From the NCBI GenBank assembly GCA_026397855.1, contig JAPLUA010000542.1, positions 1-16,477 of the forward strand: a DNA stretch of 16,477 nt. The letters run 5' to 3'. The stretch comes from Verrucomicrobiota bacterium. GTDB lineage: Bacteria; Verrucomicrobiota; Verrucomicrobiia; Limisphaerales; UBA8199. Position 1 is the first letter of the stretch. The number at the start of each line of letters is the position of its first letter. The position numbers and the translations under genes were made by a program. The notes below the pieces were generated by a model. It worked only from the letters and a program-made list of their open reading frames with translations, did no database searches and was not told the DNA's origin. Shown here piece by piece: positions 1 through 10,256 of the stretch.

Positions 1-1
1 G

Positions 2-109
2 AAGGTCCGCGGCCAATCCACCTACAACATGCACTCCCTGCGCATGAAGCCGGCGCCGCAACCCAGGGCCGCCGACTCAGCCTCACCCCCTCTCATTAAA
101 CTGAAGTGA
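2..109 (+). CDS. C-terminal end of an unidentified protein (5' truncated by the window edge)
   Basis: The frame is open from the first bases and ends at TGA 107-109, giving about 35 residues that start KVRGQSTYNMHSLRMKP and end PLIKLK. The first half is compact and looks like the last strand of a folded domain; the second half is a Pro/Ala-rich tail. The next gene starts 7 bases after this stop, so the two are probably co-transcribed. I do not recognise the family and give no function. The close spacing is the main reason to believe this frame is coding. Confidence 0.5.
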   Translation, partial: KVRGQSTYNMHSLRMKPAPQPRAADSASPPLIKLK

Positions 110-116
110 GCCGCCC

Positions 117-593
117 ATGACCAACACATTCAATTTTATCGGGGCCAACGACAAGCCCGCCCTGCTGGCCTTCTCCACCCCGGAGTGGCTCGAGGCCTCG
201 AAGGCCGCCCTGGAAGAGCTCGGCTACAAAGTCCACACCGCAGCCACCCATTCCGACTTTCTGATCCGGTTCAGCCAGATCCATTACCAGGTTGCAATTG
301 TCGAGGAGCTGTTTGCGGCCAACAGCTTTGCGGAGAACCTGGCCTTGCGCGGGCTCCAGACCATGCCCATGAGCCAGCGCCGCCACGCCACCATCATCCT
401 CATCGGGAACTCGTTCCAAACTTTCACCCCTCTCCAGGCCTTCCAGCAAAGCGTGCACGCCGTCATCAACAGCTCCGAGGTGTTCCTCCTCAAACAGCTC
501 ATTGAAAAGGCCGTCGCCGACAACAACCTCTTCCTGGCCAGCCTGCACGAAGCCCAGGGCCGCGCCTACGCCACCGCCAGCAAGGAGGAGTAA
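117..593 (+). CDS. Degenerate CheY-like receiver-domain protein (hypothetical)
   Basis: A 158-residue protein beginning MTNTFNFIG. The pattern of hydrophobic strands and helices resembles a response-regulator receiver: strand PALLAFS, helix WLEASKAALEELGY, strand KVHTAA, helix, strand YQVAIVEEL, later strand ATIILIGNS, then VHAVINSS followed by helix LLKQLIEKAVAD. At the usual phospho-acceptor Asp, at the end of strand 3, there is Glu (IVEE). The conserved Lys after strand 5 is replaced (INSSE). If the fold call is right, this is a pseudo-receiver that cannot be phosphorylated in the usual way. No output domain or membrane segment is visible. GAAGTGAG about 7 bases before the ATG could serve as a weak ribosome site. 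It lies between the preceding gene (7-base gap) and tlyA (31-base gap). The fold assignment is inference from pattern, not a firm match. Confidence 0.7.
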   Translation: MTNTFNFIGANDKPALLAFSTPEWLEASKAALEELGYKVHTAATHSDFLIRFSQIHYQVAIVEELFAANSFAENLALRGLQTMPMSQRRHATIILIGNSFQTFTPLQAFQQSVHAVINSSEVFLLKQLIEKAVADNNLFLASLHEAQGRAYATASKEE

Positions 594-613
594 CAGCGTT
601 TTGATCTGGCCCT

Positions 614-620
614 GAGGGGA
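614..620 (+). promoter_or_regulatory. Shine-Dalgarno supporting the TTG start of tlyA
   Basis: GAGGGGA lies four bases before TTG 625. The next candidate start, GTG 643, has no comparable purine run in front of it, so this site decides the start in favour of TTG. Confidence 0.55.
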
Positions 621-624
621 GCGG

Positions 625-1386
625 TTGCGCCAAACTCGGCCTGTGACCCGTCTGGACCAAAGCCTAGTCGAGCGCGAACTCTGCGAGAGCCGCGAGAAGG
701 CCAAGCGCGCCATCCTGGCGGGCCAGGTGCGCGTGAACCAGCAGTTAGCCCGCAAGCCGAGCGACCCGGTAAAGCCCGGGGACACCGTCGAGCTGGTGGC
801 CCGGGAGAAATACGTCAGCCGGGGCGGGCTCAAGCTGGAGCACGCGCTGGAGCACTTTCACCTTGATGTCTCGGGCCTGACAGCCATTGACCTGGGGGCC
901 TCGACCGGCGGGTTCACCGACTGCCTCCTGCAGCGCGGCGCCGCCCGGGTGCTCGCCGTTGATGTCGGGCGGGGGCAGCTCGCCTGGAAGCTACGGCACG
1001 ACCCGCGCGTGGTGGTGATGGAGCGGACCAACGCCCGCGCCCTGAAGCTCTCGGATCTGCCGCCCCCCGCCCTCCCGGCGGACCTGGTGGTCATTGACTG
1101 CTCCTTCATCTCCCTGCGGAAAATTCTGCCGGCTGCCGTTGCATTGTCACATCCATCCGCTAGAATCATCGCGTTGATCAAACCGCAGTTCGAAGCCGGC
1201 AAGGCTGAGGCTGACCGGGGCGCGGGCGTGATTCGCGATCCGGCGATTCACGAGCGCGTGTTGAGCGAGTTAAACGAATTTGCGACCGGCCCACTGGGGC
1301 TTCGCTGGGCCGGGGTTACGGAATCCCCGGCACCCGGGCCGGCGGGCAATAAGGAATTCCTGGCACTGATTGAAAAACTTGGCTGA
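625..1386 (+). CDS. tlyA: TlyA-family rRNA (cytidine-2'-O)-methyltransferase
   Basis: A 253-residue protein with an N-terminal S4 RNA-binding domain (about residues 8-57) and a FtsJ/RrmJ-like Rossmann methyltransferase domain. The SAM-binding motif DLGASTGGFT is at 89-98. The K-D-K-E set typical of 2'-O-methyltransferases can be placed at K70 (SRGGLKL), D158 (VIDCSF), K186 (IKPQFEAG) and E244 (NKEF). Family members methylate ribose of 16S and 23S rRNA and are often misnamed hemolysin A. The chosen start is TTG 625 because of a strong ribosome site just upstream; GTG 643 is possible and would trim six residues. The 3' end overlaps nadK by 17 bases, a gene order seen in many bacteria and consistent with translational coupling. 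Confidence 0.94.
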   Translation: MRQTRPVTRLDQSLVERELCESREKAKRAILAGQVRVNQQLARKPSDPVKPGDTVELVAREKYVSRGGLKLEHALEHFHLDVSGLTAIDLGASTGGFTDCLLQRGAARVLAVDVGRGQLAWKLRHDPRVVVMERTNARALKLSDLPPPALPADLVVIDCSFISLRKILPAAVALSHPSARIIALIKPQFEAGKAEADRGAGVIRDPAIHERVLSELNEFATGPLGLRWAGVTESPAPGPAGNKEFLALIEKLG

Positions 1387-2254
1387 CAGCATTAAGCGCG
1401 TGGGAGTGATCGGAAACCTGGAGAAGGTTTCGTGCGCCGAGGCCGTGAAACGGGCGGCCCGGCTGGTCGCTGCCGCCGGCCGCGCCCTCTACAGCGACCC
1501 GGCAACGGCCCGGGTGGCAAACCTCAAGGCGGTGATCTGTCCCGAGTGGGCCGCTCTGCCCCGCGCGGTGGATCTGCTGCTCGTATTCGGCGGGGACGGC
1601 ACCATTCTCGGGGTGGCGCGGGAGATCGCCGGCTCGCGCACCCCCATGCTCGGCATTAACATCGGCAGCCTGGGATTCCTCACCGCCGTGCCTTCCGCCG
1701 ACCTCGCGCGCGCCCTGAAACATGTCTGGAATGGCGAGTTCAATTTCGAATCCCGCATCCTGCTCCGGGCCACGGGCAGTGCCAGCGGCAGCCCGGTTGA
1801 CGAAACGGCCCTCAACGACGTCGTCATCAGCCGCGGCATAGCCTCCCGCCTGATCGAGCTGGACGTGCGCGTTGACGGTGAGCCGCTCACCCGCTACCGG
1901 TGCGATGGGCTGATCATCAGCTCCCCGACCGGCTCCACGGCCTATTCGCTGGCCGCGGGCGGGGCGGTGGTGTTTCCAACCGCGGAGGTGCTGGCGCTCA
2001 CGCCGATCTGCCCGCACACGCTCTCGAACCGCTCGTTAATCCTGCCGCAGACGGCCACGATCGAGGTGGAAGTGGTCAGCCCCAAGCCGGCCACCATCTT
2101 CAGCGCCGACGGCAGGGTGGTCACGGAGCTGGCGACCGGCGATCATCTCAAGATCCGCCGCGGCAGGCCGACGGTGCGCCTGATGCACCTGGCAGGAAGT
2201 TCCTTCTGCGAAACCCTGCGCCGCAAATTGCACTGGAGAGGGGCAACCTTATGA
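1370..2254 (+). CDS. nadK: NAD kinase
   Basis: This enzyme phosphorylates NAD to NADP using ATP or polyphosphate and is the essential cytoplasmic source of NADP. The 294-residue length is normal. Visible family motifs are GGDGT at 74-78, NIGSLGFLT at 97-105, LND at 148-150 (the NE/D motif), DGLIISSPTGSTAYSLAAGG at 179-198 and PICPHTLSNR at 212-221. The start is uncertain: TTG 1370 (inside tlyA), TTG 1379 and GTG 1400 are all in frame and none has a clear ribosome site, so translation may depend on coupling to tlyA. The stop overlaps the next ATG as ATGA, tying the regulator gene to this operon. Confidence 0.95.
   Translation: MKNLADSIKRVGVIGNLEKVSCAEAVKRAARLVAAAGRALYSDPATARVANLKAVICPEWAALPRAVDLLLVFGGDGTILGVAREIAGSRTPMLGINIGSLGFLTAVPSADLARALKHVWNGEFNFESRILLRATGSASGSPVDETALNDVVISRGIASRLIELDVRVDGEPLTRYRCDGLIISSPTGSTAYSLAAGGAVVFPTAEVLALTPICPHTLSNRSLILPQTATIEVEVVSPKPATIFSADGRVVTELATGDHLKIRRGRPTVRLMHLAGSSFCETLRRKLHWRGATL
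2235..2243 (+). promoter_or_regulatory. Shine-Dalgarno for the LacI-type regulator
   Basis: GGAGAGGGG sits seven bases before ATG 2251, inside the last codons of nadK. It fixes the regulator's start against the much earlier in-frame starts (frame open from 1900) that lie inside nadK. Confidence 0.65.
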
Positions 2255-3249
2255 TCCGACTCAAAGACATCGCGCTCAGGGCGGGCGTCTCCGTCATGAC
2301 TGTCTCCAAGGCCCTGCGAGACCAGCCCGACGTGTCCGCCGCCACAAAGGCCCGCATCAAGCTTCTGGCCCAGCAGTTGGGCTACGTCCCCGATTCCAGC
2401 GCCCAGGGCTTGCGCACCCGGACCACCCGGCTGTTCGGGCTTGTGGTTTCATCCATGGCCAACCCGATCTACTCCCGCGTGGTCCTGGCGATCGAGGAGG
2501 GGGCGCGCGCCCTCGGCTACGATGTGCTCCTGGCCCACACCCTCAATCTGCCCGAGCGCGAGGAGGCGTGCATCCGCCGGTTCATTTCGCGGCGCGTGGA
2601 CGGGCTATTCATCGCTCCCGTCTATCGCATGGGGACGGAAGCGCGGGTTTACCAGGAGCTGCTCACCCGCGGCATCCCCACCGTGCTGCTCGGCCATCCC
2701 GCCCCCTTCTGCAACCAGTTCGCCAGCGTCGAGAGCGACGACATGATCGCGAGCTACGCGGTCACCCGGCACCTGCTCAAGCTGGGCCACCAGCGCATTG
2801 CCTTTCTCACCGGCCCACCCATGACCCCGTGGACGCAGGAGCGCCTCGAGGGATACCGGCGCGCCTTGAGGGAATCGGGCGTGGAGGAGGACGACAAGCT
2901 TGTCTTCGAGGCCGGCCGCACGGTGGAGGATGGAGCCAAGGCGGCGCTGGAAATGCTCAATGAATTCCCGGATGCCACCGCCGTGCAGGCGATCAATGAT
3001 GTCGTCGCGGTCGGCTGCGCCGAGACCCTGCTGAATCAAGGGCTCCGGATCCCGCAGGACATCTCGGTCGCCGGGTTCGGCAACATCCTGCTGGGGGAAC
3101 ATGCCCGCGTGCCGCTGACCACCACCCGCCAGCCCAAGTTCCGGCTCGGTTCGGCAGCGATGGAAATGATGCAGCGCCTGCTGGCCGGCCAAAAGCCGGA
3201 GTCGCGGCGCCTGCCCGCGGAGCTCGTCGTCCGGGCCAGCACCGGCGCG

Positions 3250-4386
3250 TCACCCGGCTCGCCGGGTCCAGGCCGCCACAAACATGCCGCTGCCGCCAAA
3301 TTGCTGCGGCCAGTATTCGATTTGCCCGCTCGCGGACGCCCCGGCATCCAGGGGATTGGCCAGCGGCAGCCGGGCGAAATCGGGGCACCGCTTCTCGAAG
3401 GCCTCGGCCACGCCGGTGGTCTCGGGCCGCGCCAGGGTGCAAACGGCATAAACGAGCTTGCCGCCCGGTTTGACCGCCGATGCAACGTTGGCCAGGATGT
3501 TTGTTTGCAGGCCGCTCAGCTCCTCCACGTCCTTCGCGGCAACGGTCCACCGCGCGTGCGGGTTTCGCTGCCATGTCCCGATCCCGCTGCACGGCGCATC
3601 CACCAACACCCCGTCGAACTTCGTTTTGGTTGGCAGCCGGACCCCGCCATCCCAGGCGGCTGCGCGGTAGTTGAAAACTTTGGCCCGCGCGGCCCGTCGC
3701 TTGAGCTTCTGCAACCGCCAGTCGGCCGGGTCACTCGCCCAGATCAGGCCCTTGTTCTCCATGAGTCCGGAGAGGTGAAGGGTTTTGCCGCCCTCCCCGG
3801 CGCAGGCGTCCCACCAGGTCTGGCCCGGCTGGGGGGCGCAGATGAAGCCGACGGCCTGGGAGCTGATATCCTGCAATTCAAATTCCCCGGCGTGGAATTC
3901 GGCGGTTCGAAACAGATCCCCGGTGCCGCGATATTCCAGCGTATCAGCCAGGGCGCCAGTTCCAAAAGCGCGGCAGTCGCCCAGCTTCTGCGACAGTTCC
4001 CAACCCTGCCCGCGTTGCGCACGGAGCCAAAGCCTTGGCTGATTCTGCAGGATGCGAGCCCAGGCCGGGGTGACCTCCATGACCGTCGCCAGCCAGCCTG
4101 GCACGGCGCGGGCCAGCAATTCTCCGCTCGTGAATCCATCCGGGGCGCCCGCGTATCTCTCGGCCAGCCCCAATGCCCGTTCAAGCTGGACCTGGATCGG
4201 CGCCGCCGGCTCCAGCCAGCCGAACCACCGGTAATAGGCGAACACGGCCTCGCTCACCCGGCGCCGCTGGTCCGGGGTGATGTCGCGCCGGGCCTTGAGC
4301 GCGTCGCGCAGGACCGCATCGGCCGGATGCTCGCGGTCGGCCGCGCGGATCACACGCTCGGCCAGCCTGAGGATGAATGTGTTCAC
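3250..4386 (-). CDS. RsmB/NOP-family rRNA (cytosine-5)-methyltransferase
   Basis: A 378-residue SAM-dependent RNA m5C methyltransferase. The SAM motif DACAGEGGKT is at 193-202 and an acidic ribose-binding site is near D219 (ASDPADW). Motif IV is DAPCSGIGTW at 263-272, with the release cysteine C266; motif VI is YAVCTLARPE, with the nucleophile C316. Both catalytic cysteines are present. The N-terminal 150 residues are helical and resemble a reduced NusB-like RNA-binding region (RRVSEAVFAYYRWFGWL), which favours RsmB over RsmF, but the exact target base is not provable here. The start is GTG 4386; no other in-frame start lies nearby and no clear ribosome site is seen. It follows acnA by 26 bases on the same strand, so the two are probably co-transcribed. 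Its whole length lies opposite the open lacI frame. Confidence 0.9.
   Translation of the reverse strand: MNTFILRLAERVIRAADREHPADAVLRDALKARRDITPDQRRRVSEAVFAYYRWFGWLEPAAPIQVQLERALGLAERYAGAPDGFTSGELLARAVPGWLATVMEVTPAWARILQNQPRLWLRAQRGQGWELSQKLGDCRAFGTGALADTLEYRGTGDLFRTAEFHAGEFELQDISSQAVGFICAPQPGQTWWDACAGEGGKTLHLSGLMENKGLIWASDPADWRLQKLKRRAARAKVFNYRAAAWDGGVRLPTKTKFDGVLVDAPCSGIGTWQRNPHARWTVAAKDVEELSGLQTNILANVASAVKPGGKLVYAVCTLARPETTGVAEAFEKRCPDFARLPLANPLDAGASASGQIEYWPQQFGGSGMFVAAWTRRAG
3252..3267. repeat. GC-rich inverted repeat at the lacI/rsmB convergent junction
   Basis: ACCCGGCTCGCCGGGT is a perfect palindromic arm pair: a six-base stem (seven if the tight loop is paired). It starts inside the rsmB stop codon and covers its last codons, right where LacI homology ends. 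It could slow or terminate transcription from either side. No T-run follows on either strand, so it is not a canonical intrinsic terminator, and it could be chance in GC-rich sequence. Confidence 0.35.
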
Positions 4387-4412
4387 ACGGGTGAAGGGAC
4401 CGAGCTGACGCT

Positions 4413-7130
<2,718 letters not shown>

Positions 7131-7141
7131 CAGATCATAAC

Positions 7142-7690
7142 TCAGAAGGCATAGCTCAGGGCAAACATATTCACATTCAAACCCGGGTTGCTTGGAGCCA
7201 GGCCCGCGTTGGACATGTGCTGGAAACGGTAGCCCAGCCGCCAGTGCTCCGTCAGCTCCAGGTTCAGCCCGATGTAGCTGGTAAATTGGAGCTCGTGGCC
7301 GAAGTCAATGGTGCCGAAACGATACGCGCTGATCAGGGTCGGGCTGATGCCTCCCTCGAGCGACAATGGAAACCGGCGCTTGCCGAAAGACATGGCCGGA
7401 CCGAAGGTTCCAACCACCGCATCCACACCGTTGCCGCTCAACCCGCCGACCGTGAGGTTCAGCTTGGGCTGCAGGAACCAGCCTGAGTCCGACTCCGTCC
7501 CAAGCGGCAGATTCCAGTCCGCAAACGCCTCTACCTGCATAAACACGGAAGTCCACGATACCCCATAGGAGGACCCGCCGCGCACACCCGTGGACTCAGG
7601 GAGTAATCCCTCTGCCCGCGCGCAACAGGCCACCGCCAGGACGCAGACTGCCATCCACCTGATGCCATGGGCGAATAAAGATGCTTTCAT
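7142..7690 (-). CDS. PagL-like lipid A 3-O-deacylase / acyloxyacyl hydrolase (outer membrane)
   Basis: A 182-residue protein with a signal peptide (MKASLFAHGIRW followed by a hydrophobic core, cleavage near CARA|EG at 26). It is then a run of amphipathic strands ending in Phe, as in outer-membrane beta-barrels. The active-site segment RFQHMSNAGLAPSNPG matches the PagL pattern with His158 and Ser160. In PagL the triad Glu lies 14 residues after the His; here that position is Asn172, as I recall for some other members of the broader family. PagL removes an acyl chain from lipid A. ATG 7690 is preferred over GTG 7702 because it places the signal peptide correctly. No ribosome site is obvious. 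It lies 11 bases upstream of acnA, so the two may share a transcript, although no functional link is evident. Confidence 0.75.
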   Translation of the reverse strand: MKASLFAHGIRWMAVCVLAVACCARAEGLLPESTGVRGGSSYGVSWTSVFMQVEAFADWNLPLGTESDSGWFLQPKLNLTVGGLSGNGVDAVVGTFGPAMSFGKRRFPLSLEGGISPTLISAYRFGTIDFGHELQFTSYIGLNLELTEHWRLGYRFQHMSNAGLAPSNPGLNVNMFALSYAF

Positions 7691-8010
7691 TGAACAGCAC
7701 ACTGAAAGGGACTATGACAAAACCTGATCGGCCCCGCAAGCCTCGCCGGAATGGCCCCGGCAGTTCAGCAGATTTTCCCATGAGCTCCGGTGCAACTCTG
7801 CGCTGCAATAGTCGAGGTTGTTCGCAATCGGCGACGGAATCTGCGGCGCTGCCGGAATGTGGCCGTCGCGGCCACAGAAACGCGCCGAGGTCGCAAGGTG
7901 TCGGGTTTGCTCCAGGCCTCTCCAGGTCCAACGTTTCTGCGCCCGTGAACGGAGGAAGCGGCGAGCACATTCGAATCCATCCATCGCCGCAGCCACAGAA
8001 GGAGCGCCGG
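7691..8010. other. Stretch of 320 bases without a recognisable gene
   Basis: It lies between the kinase stop and the pagL-like start, both on the minus strand. A 94-codon open frame (7712-7996, minus) has Cys/Arg/Trp-rich composition and no recognisable motif, so I do not call it. The promoter of the pagL-acnA-rsmB cluster should lie here. The best candidate on the minus strand is weak: TTGCGG (7739-7734), a 17-base spacer, then CATAGT (7716-7711). I see no terminator hairpin with a T-run, no repeat and no RNA gene. Confidence 0.5.
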
Positions 8011-10146
8011 CTATTGGCGCGGCTCGATGATGAGGGTCTTCTCGGCCATGGTGGCTGCGGGCAGAGTTTCAAAGGAACCCATGTTCGACAGCCACCATTT
8101 TTCAGCGTCCAGCGGGGACCAGCTTCCCGCAGCGGCGCAACCGGCCAGCAACTGCTCCAGTTCCCCCGCGCTTGCCGGGCGCTCCTCGGGGGGCTTGGCG
8201 AGGCAGCGCAGGAGGATGCCGGCGAGGTCGGGAGAAACGGGCTTGCAAAGACGGTCCGCCGGGTGCGGGGGCGAATCCTTGACCTGGCGGGCCATGAGGC
8301 CCTCGACAGTCTCATCCTCGAAGAGGGTCTTGGCGGTGAGAAGCCAGTAACCGACGGCCCCCAGGGAGTAGAGGTCGCTCCGGGTTTCAACGCTCTCGGG
8401 CCTTTCCACCGCCTCGGGCGGCATGAAGTGCGGCGTGCCGACCACAGCGTCGGGCCGCAGCATCCTCGACGGCTCACGGCGCGCCGCCTTGACAAGGCCG
8501 AAGTCGAGGACTTTGACGAGATCGCACACGCCGCCGCGCCGGGTGAGGACGATATTGGCTGGCTTGACATCCCGGTGAATCAGGCCGGTGCAATGGGCCT
8601 CGGCGAGGGAACCGCCGACCTGGCGCATGATATGAATGACCCGGCCTTCGGGCTGGGCGCCGAACTGGCGCACGAGATGATTGAGGTCGATGCCGCCGAG
8701 GTATTCCATCGCGTAATAGAAAAGGCCCTCCGGCGTGCGGCCGTAGTCGTAGATGGCGACCGTGTTGGGGTGGGTGAGCTGGCTGGTCATCTGGACCTCA
8801 TGCTCGAAGCGGGCGGTATTGGTGGCGTTGGTCAAATCGGGGCTGAGCAGTTTGATGGCGACCGGGCGGCGGAGCAGCGCGTGGCGGGCGCGGTAAACCA
8901 TGCCGTTGGCCCCGCGCCCGATCTCCTGCACCAGGACATACTGGCCGAGCCGGCGGGCAGCGAGGGCGCTTTTCCGGGCTGATGCCTGCAGGCGATCCAC
9001 CAGGACGCTAAAGCCGAAAATGGCCCCGGCGCTCATCACCAGCAAAAGGAACAGGACCAGGAACACCCTGCGCAGGACATACAGCGTTTGGAATGCCTCG
9101 TCCACCGCGACTTCCGTCGCCACCCCCATTCCGTATTCCTTCAGCCATGCCCAGGCACCGATCACCTCGACCCCGCGGTAGTTCCGGTAACCTCGCACGT
9201 CGCAGCCGTCGTAGCCGGTCGTGGCCGCCAGGGCCATGCGGGTCAGCCCGAGCTGTTCGCGCGGCCTTGGGGAGCGATCGCCGGGGTGCAGCTCGATCTC
9301 CGGATCCAGGAGCTTGAGGTTGAGAATAGCTGTGTTCTCCCGGCCCGGGGGTATGAGGCCGATCGTCTTGAGCTCGGGGTCGAAGCGGGTGGCGGTGAGC
9401 ATCATCCCCCGGCGGTCGAACGCGTAGGCTTCCCCGGTCGCCCCCATGTTGGCCACCGAGAATATCCGGGTAAACTCCTTCTCCGGCTTCATGCGCAAGC
9501 CCAGGACGGCGATGACCGCGCCGTTGGTGGATTTGACCGGCGCGGCCACGAACATTGTCGGGCCCTCTGCCCGCTGGCTGAGCGTTGCCTCCCGCGCGAA
9601 GGGGCGGGACGCAGCCAGATCCCCGTAGAGCGCCCGGTTGAGGAACAGGTCATAAGAGCGCGGGGTGCGCTGGTTGACCAGCATCGGGTAGGGTGATGCG
9701 ATGATCCGTTTGTCGGGCGACACCACCACGTAATCAAGGTAGCTCTGCGCTTCCGCGAGCTTCATCAGGTGAAGCTGCAGCGTATTTGCCGGTGCCGAGT
9801 TGGCAAGGGCTCGGGCAGATCCGGCTGACTTCTTTGACAAGGTGGCAAGCTCCTCGATCGCCGCGCGGATTTGGATGTCCGAAGCGAATGACTTGGCATC
9901 ATACTCCCGCTCAGTGAACCAGAGGCGCAGCGCCGCAATGTCGGCGTTGAGCACCGTCTGGAGACGGGACGCCAGCTCCGTCCGCGTGGCTTCCTCCACC
10001 CGGCTGCGGACCCAGAAACCGACCAGGCTGATGACCAGCGCCCCAGCCAGCGGCCACGCCCACAGGCGCCTTGCCAGCATCGGCAGCGCCCGCGTCGCGA
10101 AACGGGCAAGCCTGCCTGCCCGGGAACCTGTTTCGTCAACCGTCAC
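8011..10146 (-). CDS. Transmembrane Ser/Thr protein kinase with extracytoplasmic dCache-like sensor
   Basis: A 711-residue protein. A membrane helix at about 29-46 is followed by a large extracytoplasmic region (about 50-352) with double-Cache features: LDYVVVSPDKRIIASPYP, MFVAAPVKS, GEAYAFDRRG, and the C-terminal NYRGVEVIGAWAWLKEYGMGVATE cut here as NYRGVEVIGAWAWL. A second helix lies at 360-383. A Hanks-type kinase domain follows (403-670) with glycine loop GRGANGMV (410-417), catalytic Lys432 (VAIK), HRDVKPAN (524-531, Asp526), DFG (548-550) and GTPHFMPPEA. All catalytic residues are present, so it should be active. The short tail has no PASTA or TPR repeats. A ligand sensed outside probably controls cytoplasmic phosphorylation; the ligand is unknown. 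The start GTG 10146 has a poor ribosome site and may be further in. It is divergent from the SMP-30 gene across 110 bases. Confidence 0.92.
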   Translation of the reverse strand: MTVDETGSRAGRLARFATRALPMLARRLWAWPLAGALVISLVGFWVRSRVEEATRTELASRLQTVLNADIAALRLWFTEREYDAKSFASDIQIRAAIEELATLSKKSAGSARALANSAPANTLQLHLMKLAEAQSYLDYVVVSPDKRIIASPYPMLVNQRTPRSYDLFLNRALYGDLAASRPFAREATLSQRAEGPTMFVAAPVKSTNGAVIAVLGLRMKPEKEFTRIFSVANMGATGEAYAFDRRGMMLTATRFDPELKTIGLIPPGRENTAILNLKLLDPEIELHPGDRSPRPREQLGLTRMALAATTGYDGCDVRGYRNYRGVEVIGAWAWLKEYGMGVATEVAVDEAFQTLYVLRRVFLVLFLLLVMSAGAIFGFSVLVDRLQASARKSALAARRLGQYVLVQEIGRGANGMVYRARHALLRRPVAIKLLSPDLTNATNTARFEHEVQMTSQLTHPNTVAIYDYGRTPEGLFYYAMEYLGGIDLNHLVRQFGAQPEGRVIHIMRQVGGSLAEAHCTGLIHRDVKPANIVLTRRGGVCDLVKVLDFGLVKAARREPSRMLRPDAVVGTPHFMPPEAVERPESVETRSDLYSLGAVGYWLLTAKTLFEDETVEGLMARQVKDSPPHPADRLCKPVSPDLAGILLRCLAKPPEERPASAGELEQLLAGCAAAGSWSPLDAEKWWLSNMGSFETLPAATMAEKTLIIEPRQ

Positions 10147-10256
10147 CCGTCAACACTGTGTTCAGCCGGGACGGTTGTCAACGCGGACCATCACGCCTGC
10201 GGCAGTTTCCATTTCGCCTTTACAGCAGGCGCAATTTGAATTTCGATCCAGCGAGC

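Noticed and set aside
96..833. A 245-codon minus-strand frame opposite the receiver-like gene and tlyA
   Set aside because: It lies opposite the clear S4 domain of tlyA; its Gly/Val/Leu-rich translation is typical of antisense GC-rich sequence.
7134..7139. TATGAT, a -10-like hexamer just before acnA on the minus strand
   Set aside because: A transcript starting from it would begin at or inside the start codon region, and no -35 box lies at a proper distance.
7711..7739. Possible promoter for the pagL-acnA-rsmB cluster (TTGCGG, 17-base spacer, CATAGT on the minus strand)
   Set aside because: Only three of six and four of six consensus matches; too weak to list as a separate feature.
7712..7996. 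A 94-codon minus-strand frame in the 320-base spacer
   Set aside because: Odd Cys/Arg/Trp composition, no ribosome site, no recognisable motif; a nested alternative frame in the same spacer is equally open.
7681..8982. A 433-codon plus-strand frame across the kinase gene and the spacer before pagL
   Set aside because: It is mostly antisense to a clear kinase gene and encodes low-complexity sequence with no motif.
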